Shown here: piece by piece, positions 25,012-33,169 of the stretch
Layout: every line of letters starts with the position of its first letter
Numbering within the stretch: the stretch's first letter is position 1
Origin: Flammeovirgaceae bacterium
GTDB lineage: Bacteria; Bacteroidota; Bacteroidia; Cytophagales; Cyclobacteriaceae
NCBI GenBank assembly: GCA_015180985.1
Contig: CP054185.1
Location: 868,001 to 932,000, forward strand
Reading direction: 5' to 3'
Length of the DNA: 64,000 nucleotides
Translations under genes and position numbers: made by a program
The notes under the pieces: model-generated
Databases searched by the model: none
Told to the model about the DNA's origin: nothing
Seen by the model: only the letters and a program-made list of their open reading frames with translations

Positions 25012-27012
25012 TTAATATCCGTCCTTTTTCCTGAAATATTTGTCCTCATCAAATTCATCTTCAAGCGACTTGGGGATAACACCAATCTCCAGAATTTTAA
25101 ATTCCGTTCTGCGGTTTTTTTGACGACCGGCCGGATTATCCGAACCGTCCGGATTGGTGTTGCGGGCAATCGGGCGCGATTCTCCGTACCCTTTTGCCAC
25201 GAGACGGTCGTTGGCTATACCCCGCTTTACCAGGTAGTTCACGGCCGACTCTGCACGTTTTTGCGACAGCCACATGTTGTATTCTTCGGTATCAACACTA
25301 TCAGTATGTGAGCTTAACTCTATCTTGATCTCCGGATTATCCACCAACAATTGCACAAGTTTATCCAACTCGCGTGCGGCATCCGGCCGGATATCGTATT
25401 TGTTGAAATCGTAATAGATGTTTTCGAGCACAAAAATTTTATTGATCTCAATCTTATCGAGTACCACAATTGTATCGAACGTGATGTTGGTAACCAGTTC
25501 GGTAAGTGTTTTCGGATCAACCGATTTTCCTTTTGTAGTGTACTCCTGGCGCTTTACCAGGTAGCCTTCGGTTTCACCCACCAGGTTGTAATCTTCATTA
25601 TCGTATACTCTGAACAAAAACTTACCGTCATTGCCGGTAACATAATCCTGCATCAAATCACCTTTTGCATCAAGCAGGCTTACTTTGGTGTTTGGAAGAA
25701 TCTGAAGTTTCCCTTCTTTATCCGGTGTATAGGTTACTCCGGCCAGGTAGTAGTTGATAACCCGCAAGTCAGGATCTTCATTGACGAAGGTGTAAATATC
25801 ATCATCGCCTTTGCCGCCCTCCCGATTGGAAGTGAAGAACCCGCGGTCAGGTCGGAACAGGAATAACCCAAAATCATCGCCAGTTGAGTTAACGGGTTCA
25901 CCCAGATTCTCTACTGTAGTAACACCTGACGATCGTTTTATCACAAACAGATCAAGGCCTCCATAGCCCGGGTGGCCGTCCGAAGCAAGATACAGTTTAC
26001 CATCATCAGCAACATAGGGAAACATTTCGTTACCGGGGGTATTGATTTCGGGGCCCAGGTTGCGCACCCGCGAAAACCGACCGCGCGAATCAATTTGTGC
26101 GGCATATAAATCGGTACCGCCATAACCGCCTTTTCGGTTTGAAGCAAAATACAAGGTGCGCCCATCCGGACTGAATGCGGGAGTTGAATCCCAAAATTCC
26201 GGAGTGTTAACCCCTCCGGTAATGACCTGCGGCTCCGACCAACTACCGTTTCTAAAACGCGAAATGTACAGGTCAACGTCTTCCGCTCCTTTTTTCTTCC
26301 CGGTGTTACCTTTAGCAAATACCATGGTACGGCCATCGGGCGTAAAGGCTATGCATCCGTCATTCACATTTTCGGAGTTGATTCCTGCGGGCAAGGGCGC
26401 CAGGGTGGACACATCCACATTGGCTCCGCGACTGGCCACTTTATACAAATTGGTAAATGGCGTTCCCGTAGCTGCATAAAGTTTTCCGTTACCGCGCGAT
26501 GAAGTAAAGTAAAGCTCATTGTTCAGATACACCGGGTTGTACTCGCTGTGTTGCGTGTTGAGCGATTCGAGATTCTTTACCCGGTAATAGTTGGGTTTAT
26601 CCCGCAATTTTTCCAAGTAGCCCAAGCCGTTTAATTCAATGGTTGCCCTGTCTTTAAGTTTTTCATTCGAGGTACGGGCTATCAATTCTTCCAGTTGCTT
26701 GCGGGCATCATTGTATTTTGAGTTAGCCTTGAGTGCCTGAGCATAATAAAACTGAACGGAGTCTTTGTCTATACCACGCCCGCCTGCTTTGGCATAATAG
26801 GGCTCGGACTCTTTTAACCGGTTGGAAAGCCTGTATGACTCTGCAATGAAATAATTTGCCTTTCCCTGATCTTTCGGCTTTGCCGATTTGAGGGTGTTGA
26901 TGGTATATTGATACTCTCCGCGCTGAAAAGATTTAATGGCTTTCCTTTCAGGGCTGCAGGAGGCCGCCAGGCCAGCAATACTTAGTAGAATAAAAAACCG
27001 CATCTGTTTCAA
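25012..27012 (-). CDS. PorE-like TPR/PD40/OmpA outer-membrane lipoprotein
   Basis: This 666-residue lipoprotein (lipobox LAASC, residues 15-19) has, in order, TPR helices (about 25-140), a PD40 beta-propeller (about 150-420), a carboxypeptidase-regulatory-like domain (about 430-500) and an OmpA_C peptidoglycan-binding domain (about 540-650). Propeller repeats include FTPDGRTMVFAKGN and FSPDGRTLYFASNRKGGYGG; the third domain has GNDGKFLFRVYDNEDYNLVGETEGY. The OmpA part has HTDSVDTEEYNMWLSQKRAESAVNYL and the C-terminal NRRTEF. The same order is known for PorE of the type IX secretion system, which anchors it to the cell wall. Paralogues exist, so PorE itself is inferred. Confidence 0.85.
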   Translation of the reverse strand: MKQMRFFILLSIAGLAASCSPERKAIKSFQRGEYQYTINTLKSAKPKDQGKANYFIAESYRLSNRLKESEPYYAKAGGRGIDKDSVQFYYAQALKANSKYNDARKQLEELIARTSNEKLKDRATIELNGLGYLEKLRDKPNYYRVKNLESLNTQHSEYNPVYLNNELYFTSSRGNGKLYAATGTPFTNLYKVASRGANVDVSTLAPLPAGINSENVNDGCIAFTPDGRTMVFAKGNTGKKKGAEDVDLYISRFRNGSWSEPQVITGGVNTPEFWDSTPAFSPDGRTLYFASNRKGGYGGTDLYAAQIDSRGRFSRVRNLGPEINTPGNEMFPYVADDGKLYLASDGHPGYGGLDLFVIKRSSGVTTVENLGEPVNSTGDDFGLFLFRPDRGFFTSNREGGKGDDDIYTFVNEDPDLRVINYYLAGVTYTPDKEGKLQILPNTKVSLLDAKGDLMQDYVTGNDGKFLFRVYDNEDYNLVGETEGYLVKRQEYTTKGKSVDPKTLTELVTNITFDTIVVLDKIEINKIFVLENIYYDFNKYDIRPDAARELDKLVQLLVDNPEIKIELSSHTDSVDTEEYNMWLSQKRAESAVNYLVKRGIANDRLVAKGYGESRPIARNTNPDGSDNPAGRQKNRRTEFKILEIGVIPKSLEDEFDEDKYFRKKDGY

Positions 27013-27053
27013 TCAATCACTAAAACTACAAAAGAAACCGGTTTTTACTGACA

Positions 27054-27551
27054 TCAGGCCGGTACCCTGTTCAGGTATTTTTTAAGCCACGTTTTACCGG
27101 CAGGTGCAATAAACCGATCTCTAAAACCGGCCATCGTGTTTACGGTTATATCAAAAACCAACGTATCTGCATTCCATTTATTTTCTGCCAATAAAGATTG
27201 AAGTTCTTTAACCGGAACAGTATGGGGTGTTTCGTTCTGCAAAAAAGTTAATACCATCCTGTTAAAAAGCCCTAAAGAAAAAAACTCATCCAGTTGCCGG
27301 ATTAGGCGAGTTGACTCATCGATAGAACACCCGCTGGGCGCCTGTACAAGCTCATCTGCAGCCAGCACAATAAACTGGTTGTGTAAAACTTTAAACGATC
27401 CCTGCACAGGATTGCCGTGCGTGCTCCAGCCTTCAATGAATGTGTGAAGCCTGCTGCTAATCGTGGCTATTTCCTGGGCACTTAATTGTCTTTCGGCCTG
27501 GTAAATCCACAGCCTGGCGGTTTCCGGCAGTTGATCAAAAGGGATGAACAT
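27054..27551 (-). CDS. Conserved Bacteroidota protein often mislabelled ABC transporter ATPase
   Basis: The 165-residue protein has no Walker motifs and no membrane helix. It begins MFIPFDQLPETARLWIYQAERQLSAQE and contains FIVLAADELVQAPSGCSIDESTRLIRQLD, both features of a family found widely in Bacteroidota. Genome annotations often call these ABC transporter ATPases, a label the sequence does not support. It lies 15 bases downstream of the CCG-domain protein and is probably cotranscribed with both Fe-S genes. Function unknown. Confidence 0.8.
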   Translation of the reverse strand: MFIPFDQLPETARLWIYQAERQLSAQEIATISSRLHTFIEGWSTHGNPVQGSFKVLHNQFIVLAADELVQAPSGCSIDESTRLIRQLDEFFSLGLFNRMVLTFLQNETPHTVPVKELQSLLAENKWNADTLVFDITVNTMAGFRDRFIAPAGKTWLKKYLNRVPA

Positions 27552-27566
27552 TTTCTATCCGATATC

Positions 27567-28352
27567 TTAAGTTAAACCCTGCGCTTCGGCAATTAGTTCG
27601 GCCAAATCTTTAACGCGCACCTCGTCTTCTTTCTCCTTCGCTTTAACACCATCGGTAAGCATGGTCATACAGAATGGACAGGCAACGGCAATGGTACCGG
27701 CACCGGTTTGCAGGGCCTCTTCTGCTCGCTCAAGGTTGATTTCCTTTTTACCCTTTTCAGCATCTTTAAACATTTGCGCCCCTCCTGCTCCGCAACACAG
27801 GCCGGTTGCACGACAATGTTTCATTTCAACCAAATCTGCATCGAGTGCCTCGAGCACTGCACGCGGAGCTTCATAAATGGTATTTGCCCTACCCAGGTAG
27901 CAGGAGTCGTGGTAAGTGATTTTTTTTCCTTTGAAGGGACCTCCGCCAGCCACTTTAATCCGGCCTTCATTAATCAACTGCTGCAGAAAGGTGGCGTGGT
28001 GAATTACTTCGTACGTGCCACCCAATTCGGGATATTCATTCTTCAGGGTGTTAAAACAGTGCGGACAAGCTGTTACAATCTTTTTAATTCCGTAACCGTT
28101 CAGCACCTGGATGTTATTCATGGCCTGCATCTGAAAAAGAAATTCGTTGCCAGCCCTGCGGGCCGGATCGCCCGTGCAGGTTTCTTCTGTGCCCAGCACA
28201 GCGAACTTCACGCCAACGGCATTCAAAATTTTTACAAAGGCTTTGGTAACCCGTTTATACCGATCGTCATACGATCCGGCACAACCAACCCAAAAAAGAA
28301 TTTCGGGTATCTCGCCTTTTGCTGTTAACTCGGCCAATGTGGGTACGTTCAT
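27567..28352 (-). CDS. CCG-domain Fe-S oxidoreductase subunit (HdrB/GlcF/LutA-like)
   Basis: The 261-residue protein has two Cys-rich CCG-type domains that bind a noncubane or 4Fe-4S cluster: CPHCFNTLKNEYPELGG with DSCYLGRANTIYEAP, and CRATGLCCGAGGAQMF with ACPFCMTMLTDG. Such subunits move electrons to or from disulfide- or lactate-type substrates. It lies 18 bases downstream of a membrane 4Fe-4S protein, and the pair is a conserved two-subunit module in Bacteroidota. The electron acceptor cannot be read from the sequence. Confidence 0.9.
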   Translation of the reverse strand: MNVPTLAELTAKGEIPEILFWVGCAGSYDDRYKRVTKAFVKILNAVGVKFAVLGTEETCTGDPARRAGNEFLFQMQAMNNIQVLNGYGIKKIVTACPHCFNTLKNEYPELGGTYEVIHHATFLQQLINEGRIKVAGGGPFKGKKITYHDSCYLGRANTIYEAPRAVLEALDADLVEMKHCRATGLCCGAGGAQMFKDAEKGKKEINLERAEEALQTGAGTIAVACPFCMTMLTDGVKAKEKEDEVRVKDLAELIAEAQGLT

Positions 28353-28370
28353 CTTCCTTTAAATTTTAAG

Positions 28371-29672
28371 TTAGGCATCTTTAGCCCAGTTAAACCGGTC
28401 GGCCGCTGAAAACTTCCACGGAGCAAAGTTGGTTTCGATGTTTTGAAACATGGCGTTCCATGCGGGCGGTGAGCCAGACTCTTCCATAGCTACGTACCGC
28501 CTGAGCTCAACAATAATTTCGAGCGGATTGATTAGTACCGGGCAGGACTCCACACACGCATTGCAACTGGTGCAGGCGTTGATTTCTTCCTTTGTAATAT
28601 AATCGCCTAAAAGCGATTTACCGTCATTCAATCCGGGGCCGCCTTTCGCCAAACTGTGTCCAACCTCTTCCATACGGTCGCGCGTGTCCATCATGATCTT
28701 ACGAGGTGATAATTTTTTACCGGTTAGGTTGGCCGGGCACTCCGAGGTACAGCGTCCGCATTCGGTACACGCATAGGCAGCAATAAGGTTTGCTTGTGAC
28801 AGATCATTAACATCTTTCGCACCAAATCGGCCAGGCTCAGCCGGAGGTGTTACGCCTTGCGTAAGTCCAAGCATGGATTTCACTTCGTTGGTAACCACCG
28901 GCATGTTATTGATATGACCTTTCGGTTCAAGCTTAGCATAGTACGTATTAAGAAAAGCCATGAAAATGTGGAGGTGCTTGGAGTACGTAATGTAAACTGC
29001 AAAGCCCAGAATGCCGATAATGTGAAACCACCACGCGCAGCGCTCAATGAGTAGCAAAGCAGGAGTACCTGCATTTTGAAAAAGTGGCATCAAAAAACCA
29101 CTGAAATAAAGTGAACCGGTTATTGTGTAGTGTTCATCGCGGGTTTGCAAAATCTGGTCTGCGGCATTCATGGTGAGGATAGCGAGCATCAACACAATCT
29201 CGGTAACCAAAATTAGATTGGCATCCAGCCGGGGCCAGCTTGTCATTTCGGCTGACCAGAACCGCGGAAGCTTGAGCACATTTCTGCGGATAAGGAAAAA
29301 CACGCAGGCGAGCAGTACGGCAACCGCAAGAAACTCAAAAATGTTTATCAGCCCGGTATAAAAACTGCCCAGGTATGGAGCAAAGATGCGGTGGGTGCCG
29401 GTCAATCCGTCAATAATAAATTCCAACACCTCCAGGTTAATTACCAGAAAGCCTACATAAATGAAAAGGTGAAGTATGGCCGGAATAAATCGCTTGAACA
29501 TTTTCTTCTGACCGAATGCTACCAGCAACACATTTCTAAACCGTTCAGGCTCCCGATTGGTTTTTCCGATCGGCTTTCCCAATCGGACGTTATTGCGTAG
29601 CTGCAGCACCCGCTTTCGGATAACAAATCCGAAGAAGGCCAAGGCAAAAATGAAAAGCACCTGCTGGATCAT
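28371..29672 (-). CDS. Membrane-bound 4Fe-4S dicluster oxidoreductase subunit (HdrC/HdrE-like fusion)
   Basis: The 433-residue protein has about six N-terminal membrane helices, like a heme-b NarI/HdrE subunit (residues 5-250). A ferredoxin-like part follows with ACTECGRCTSECPANLTGKK and ACTSCNACVESCPVLINP, two CxxCxxCxxxCP motifs. It would pass electrons between the quinone pool and the downstream CCG subunit. It is the first gene of the operon running through the CCG protein to the gene at 27054. The tRNA-Phe gene lies about 110 bp upstream in the opposite orientation. His ligands in the membrane part suggest a heme, but this is not certain. Confidence 0.9.
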   Translation of the reverse strand: MIQQVLFIFALAFFGFVIRKRVLQLRNNVRLGKPIGKTNREPERFRNVLLVAFGQKKMFKRFIPAILHLFIYVGFLVINLEVLEFIIDGLTGTHRIFAPYLGSFYTGLINIFEFLAVAVLLACVFFLIRRNVLKLPRFWSAEMTSWPRLDANLILVTEIVLMLAILTMNAADQILQTRDEHYTITGSLYFSGFLMPLFQNAGTPALLLIERCAWWFHIIGILGFAVYITYSKHLHIFMAFLNTYYAKLEPKGHINNMPVVTNEVKSMLGLTQGVTPPAEPGRFGAKDVNDLSQANLIAAYACTECGRCTSECPANLTGKKLSPRKIMMDTRDRMEEVGHSLAKGGPGLNDGKSLLGDYITKEEINACTSCNACVESCPVLINPLEIIVELRRYVAMEESGSPPAWNAMFQNIETNFAPWKFSAADRFNWAKDA

Positions 29673-29719
29673 GACGTAAATAAATGATTATGGCGGCAAT
29701 CTCAAAAAGCAACGTCTTC

Positions 29720-29750
29720 TTGGCACCGATTATAAATTTACATACTTTTG
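29720..29750 (+). promoter_or_regulatory. Bacteroidota-type promoter for tRNA-Phe
   Basis: TTGG at 29720-29723 and TACTTTTG at 29743-29750 are 19 bases apart, an exact fit to the TTTG/TAnnTTTG pattern in the -33 and -7 positions. The start site should fall near 29756, just at the leader hairpin. Confidence 0.75.
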
Positions 29751-29755
29751 TGCCC

Positions 29756-29778
29756 CTCTTGCCGGATTTCGGCAAGAG
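29756..29778 (+). other. Hairpin in the 5' leader of the tRNA-Phe precursor
   Basis: CTCTTGCCG at 29756-29764 and CGGCAAGAG at 29770-29778 form a perfect nine-pair stem with loop GATTT, between the promoter and the mature tRNA start at 29785. It would fold at the very 5' end of the precursor. Confidence 0.6.
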
Positions 29779-29784
29779 TCTTCC

Positions 29785-29857
29785 GGTGACGTAGCTCAGT
29801 TGGTAGAGCAAAGGACTGAAAATCCTTGTGTCGGGGGTTCAATTCCCTCCGTCACCA
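29785..29857 (+). tRNA. tRNA-Phe (GAA)
   Basis: The 73-base gene folds as a full cloverleaf. GGTGACG pairs with CGTCACC in the acceptor stem, and GCTC/GAGC form the D-stem. AAGGA/TCCTT form the anticodon stem around loop CTGAAAA (anticodon GAA), and the T-arm loop is TTCAATT. The discriminator is A, followed by CGG, so the CCA end is not encoded and must be added. A good promoter and a leader hairpin lie directly upstream. Its 3' end is repeated downstream. Confidence 0.95.
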
Positions 29858-29949
29858 CGGTTAAAATTCTTGGGTCAGGAGTTCAACCCTGACGTGGCCC
29901 TGGCCAGTCAGGGTGCTGACCGGAGCGTCAGCATTCCCTCCGTCACCAC
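29842..29949. repeat. tRNA-Phe 3' end direct repeat and decayed tRNA-like segment
   Basis: The 17 bases ATTCCCTCCGTCACCAC at 29842-29858 (T-arm to discriminator plus one base) occur again exactly at 29933-29949, 91 bp later. Between them, 29861-29901 is a diverged copy of the tRNA from the anticodon loop on, with a T-arm-like GTCAGGAGTTCAACCCTGAC. The 74 bp in between also fold into short hairpins. This looks like repeated tRNA-end duplication or an integration scar; no integrase is present here. Confidence 0.7.
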
Positions 29950-30083
29950 AAGCTAAATGCTGGTCTGTGGCCGGCATTTTCGTATTTCCGTGGAGTACTA
30001 CGTTTACATCCTCCAAAGTCAGTTTAACTCATCTTTCTACAAAGTGCATACTGATAATCTTATCCGCAGAGTAGCTGAACACA

Positions 30084-31520
30084 ATGCCGGTACCATCGTT
30101 TAAAAATTGTTTACTTTGGTTCCGCATGCGGTTTGAAGGCCTTGAAAATGAAATTATTGCGCGCACAGGTGCCACTTATTTTGCAGAAATGCTGATTGGG
30201 ATTATCCTGGCGGCAACGTTTTATTATTTCAGCAAACTATATAATCGCCATTACCTTTCTACCTGGGCCATCAGTTGGGTATTTTTTTCGCTGGCAGCAT
30301 TTTCGTTGGGCTTTGGATCATGGTATGGGTACTCCCGCATGGACTCCGTCAGGCTAGCAAGCACCTACATTACCCAAGTGGGTAATTTTCTTCATGTTAT
30401 CTTTCTTTTAGCCGGCCTGATAGAATACAGGCGCGGAAAAAAAATAAGCGTAACTTACTTGTTATTCATCTCCACTATAACACTTGTTGCGAGCTTTGTT
30501 TTGGTTTGGGCTTACCGGGATTCGACTAACGATAACGAAGTTCTGCTCCGCTATTTTCTACGGGTAGGGGTACGGTACTTTGTAGTGGCGGCCGGATTTC
30601 TTGCAGCCGGCATTCTGGCGCTTCGCAGCAAACTCTTTTTACAAGGCATTGGCCGCAGAATTTTTACTGTTTCATTCTTTCTTTATGCCTTAACCTATAG
30701 TTACTATTTTTCAGTAGCCTTGGCCAATTTCATGGGGAAGAATTTTGTATTCCCATTCTTCTTTGGCATGATCGAAATGGTCATTATCAGCGCAACCGGC
30801 CTGGGTATGGTTATCTGGTTGCTTGAAGATGAGCGCGAACGCCTCAATAAAATAAACAAGGAACTCGACAGTTTTCTTTATAGTACCTCTCACGACTTAC
30901 GCTCACCCATCGCCTCCATTCTCGGTATCACCAACATCGCCAGGCTGGAACTGAAAGACGAGATCACCAAACGATACATGGAAATGATTGATGACCGGGT
31001 GAAGCGACTTGACCTGGTCATCAGCGATATCCTCAAACTTTCGCGCAGCAAAAAAATTGAATTAAAAATTGAACCAATTGACTTTAACGCCTTGCTAAAA
31101 GATGTTATTGCCGATGTAAAATTCAATGAAAATGCCCCGGCTATCCGCCTCGACTACACTGAAAACACGGCCAACGTATTTCAATCGGATTACCAGCAGA
31201 TGAAGATTGTTCTCGGCAACCTCATTGCCAACGCAGTAAAGTATCATGATATAAGCAAACCCGATCCGCTGATACGTGTTCAATTTCTACGCAACGGCAG
31301 CAGGGTTGAAGTAAGCGTTGAGGATAACGGACAAGGCATCAGGCCCGAGGCCCTTCCAAAAATCTTTGATATGTTTTATCGTGCAACTACAACTTCCGAA
31401 GGCACCGGGCTTGGCCTTTATATTGTGCAGGAAGCTCTTTCGAAGGTTGGCGGAACCATTACCGTTAAATCGGAACATGGAAAAGGAAGTACGTTTACCA
31501 TTGTGCTTAATGATGCCTGA
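30084..31520 (+). CDS. Membrane histidine kinase, HisKA type
   Basis: The 478-residue protein has about seven N-terminal hydrophobic segments (residues 25-240), a short coiled linker and a kinase core. The phospho-acceptor box is FLYSTSHDLRSPIASI (His near residue 270). N-box VLGNLIANAVKYHD, G1 EDNGQGI and F/G2 MFYRATTTSEGTGLGLYIVQEAL are intact. No receiver or regulator gene is adjacent, so it may be an orphan kinase. An internal ATG at 30126 (MRFEGLENEI) is an alternative start. The stop abuts the stop of the convergent rluB gene. Confidence 0.9.
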   Translation: MPVPSFKNCLLWFRMRFEGLENEIIARTGATYFAEMLIGIILAATFYYFSKLYNRHYLSTWAISWVFFSLAAFSLGFGSWYGYSRMDSVRLASTYITQVGNFLHVIFLLAGLIEYRRGKKISVTYLLFISTITLVASFVLVWAYRDSTNDNEVLLRYFLRVGVRYFVVAAGFLAAGILALRSKLFLQGIGRRIFTVSFFLYALTYSYYFSVALANFMGKNFVFPFFFGMIEMVIISATGLGMVIWLLEDERERLNKINKELDSFLYSTSHDLRSPIASILGITNIARLELKDEITKRYMEMIDDRVKRLDLVISDILKLSRSKKIELKIEPIDFNALLKDVIADVKFNENAPAIRLDYTENTANVFQSDYQQMKIVLGNLIANAVKYHDISKPDPLIRVQFLRNGSRVEVSVEDNGQGIRPEALPKIFDMFYRATTTSEGTGLGLYIVQEALSKVGGTITVKSEHGKGSTFTIVLNDA

Positions 31521-32585
31521 TTACTTAAAATGTTTCAGGCGAAGAATTTCATCGGGCCTCAGAAACCTCCACTCCCCTCGTGGTAAATCTTTTTTATCAA
31601 GCCCGGCATAAACGGTTCGGTCCAGTTTAACCACCTGGTAGCCCAGCGCTTCAAAAATCCTACGCACTACACGGTTCCATCCGATGTGAAGTTCCAGGCC
31701 AATGGTTTTGGCATCTGGCGAAACAATGGCCAGATCATCAACCATTGCCCGGCCCTCTTCTAACGGAATTCCTTCCAGAATTTTCTGAAAGTCGGCTTTG
31801 GTCAGCGGCTTATCCAATTCAACCTTATAAATCTTTTTAACATTATAGGATGGATGGGATAACTTCTCGGCCAGGTCGCCATCATTGGTCAGCAACAATA
31901 AACCGGTGGTGTTCCGGTCAAGCCGGCCAACCGGGTACACCCGCTCTTTCACAGCATTACCAATGATGTGCAATACGGTATTTCGCTCCTGCGGATCGCG
32001 GGTGGTGGTTAAATATCCCTTCGGCTTATTCAATAATATATAAACAGGTTTCTCCGCACGCAGCACCTTGTCTTCGTACCGCACTTCGTCACCGGGGTTT
32101 ACCTTGTAGCCCATTTCGGTTATTACTTTTCCGTTTACCGAAATCAGCCCCATGGCTATCAGGTTATCGGCCTCACGCCTGGAGCATACTCCGCTGTTGG
32201 CAATAAATCTGTTGAGCCTTATTTTTTCTGATTGCCCTTGCGGCTGTGTTTTCTTTTCCCTGAAATCTTTTACAGCTTTTTTATTATCAAACTTTCTGCT
32301 TTTGAAAAAACCGCGCCTTTCCTTATCAACCTCCTCATTACGTTTGCTTCGCCTGGCATGGGTTTCATTACCCGGTTGGGTGTAGCGGGTTCTGGCAGAT
32401 GCTTTTTCTTCCCGCTTATCGCTTGCTCTTTCAGAGCCTTGCGATGATTTAGCAGCTGACTTGCGCCAGGGTTTGCCTGTTTGTGCAACAGCACCTTTAA
32501 AATTTTTCAGTGGTTTAACGCGGCCGCCTGTGCTGCGTCCGGCTTTTCCTTTACGGGTGTGGCCGGATGATTTAGGCCTGGGCAT
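31521..32585 (-). CDS. 23S/16S rRNA pseudouridine synthase of the RsuA/RluB family with basic N-terminal extension
   Basis: The 354-residue protein isomerises uridine in rRNA. Residues 1-120 form a low-complexity Lys/Arg/Ser/Gly-rich extension, longer than in E. coli RluB. The S4 RNA-binding domain starts at 121 (KIRLNRFIANSGVCSRREAD). The catalytic motif VGRLDRNTTGLLLLTNDG has Asp223, and KIYKVELD is conserved. The 5' end overlaps scpB by 14 bp, so it is probably translated with it. The stop codon touches that of the convergent kinase. RluB is more likely than RsuA or RluE, but not proven. Confidence 0.9.
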   Translation of the reverse strand: MPRPKSSGHTRKGKAGRSTGGRVKPLKNFKGAVAQTGKPWRKSAAKSSQGSERASDKREEKASARTRYTQPGNETHARRSKRNEEVDKERRGFFKSRKFDNKKAVKDFREKKTQPQGQSEKIRLNRFIANSGVCSRREADNLIAMGLISVNGKVITEMGYKVNPGDEVRYEDKVLRAEKPVYILLNKPKGYLTTTRDPQERNTVLHIIGNAVKERVYPVGRLDRNTTGLLLLTNDGDLAEKLSHPSYNVKKIYKVELDKPLTKADFQKILEGIPLEEGRAMVDDLAIVSPDAKTIGLELHIGWNRVVRRIFEALGYQVVKLDRTVYAGLDKKDLPRGEWRFLRPDEILRLKHFK

Positions 32586-33156
32586 CGGGCTCTTTTAAAT
32601 CGGGTTCTTCGCCAATGGTATTGATCTCACCGGAGAAATCTTTTGGTGTTGGCAGATCGGATAAGTCGTTAATACCAAAGTACTCCATAAATTTCGGTGT
32701 CGTGCCGTACAGCAACGGCCGGCCAACTGTATCGGCTTTGCCGGTAATCTCCACCAAACCTTTATCCAGCAATTTCTGGATGGCATAATCGCAGTTAACA
32801 CCGCGGATGGTTTCAACTTCCGGTTTTGAAATAGGCTGCCGATAAGCAATAATGGCCAATGTTTCCATGGCTGATACCGACAACCGTTTTTTGGATTGTT
32901 GCTTGAGTAAGATGCCGATACTGGCCTGGTAAGCCGGCTTGGTAAGAAACTGGTAGCCACCGGCACTCCGGTTCAGTTGAAAGGAAAACTCATCCGACTG
33001 GAATTTTTCATCAAGCCTTTTTATGGCATTAACTATATCCTCTTCCGGAACATCAGCATTAAACATTTCGGAAAGACACGCCCGGATATCCGCCAGTTTG
33101 ATTGGCGTGGGCGAACAGAAAATCAATGCTTCAATATGGTTTTGCAGAAAATCCAC
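32572..33156 (-). CDS. scpB: Chromosome segregation and condensation protein ScpB
   Basis: The 194-residue protein is the winged-helix subunit that joins ScpA and SMC in the bacterial condensin complex. It begins MDFLQNHIEALIFCSPTPIK and contains LSVSAMETLAIIAYRQPISKPEVETIRGVNCDYAIQKLLDKGLVEI, the ScpB signature. Tandem winged-helix domains span about residues 5-165; the tail is acidic. It overlaps the start of the pseudouridine synthase gene by 14 bp, a common arrangement. scpA is not in the window. Confidence 0.95.
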   Translation of the reverse strand: MDFLQNHIEALIFCSPTPIKLADIRACLSEMFNADVPEEDIVNAIKRLDEKFQSDEFSFQLNRSAGGYQFLTKPAYQASIGILLKQQSKKRLSVSAMETLAIIAYRQPISKPEVETIRGVNCDYAIQKLLDKGLVEITGKADTVGRPLLYGTTPKFMEYFGINDLSDLPTPKDFSGEINTIGEEPDLKEPDAQA

Positions 33157-33169
33157 CGTTGTTTGATGC

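Noticed and set aside
27054-27551. ABC transporter ATPase name for this family
   Set aside because: No Walker A, Walker B or signature motif is present.
29861-29901. Second tRNA gene
   Set aside because: Only the 3' part from the anticodon loop is present and diverged; there is no acceptor 5' half or D-arm.
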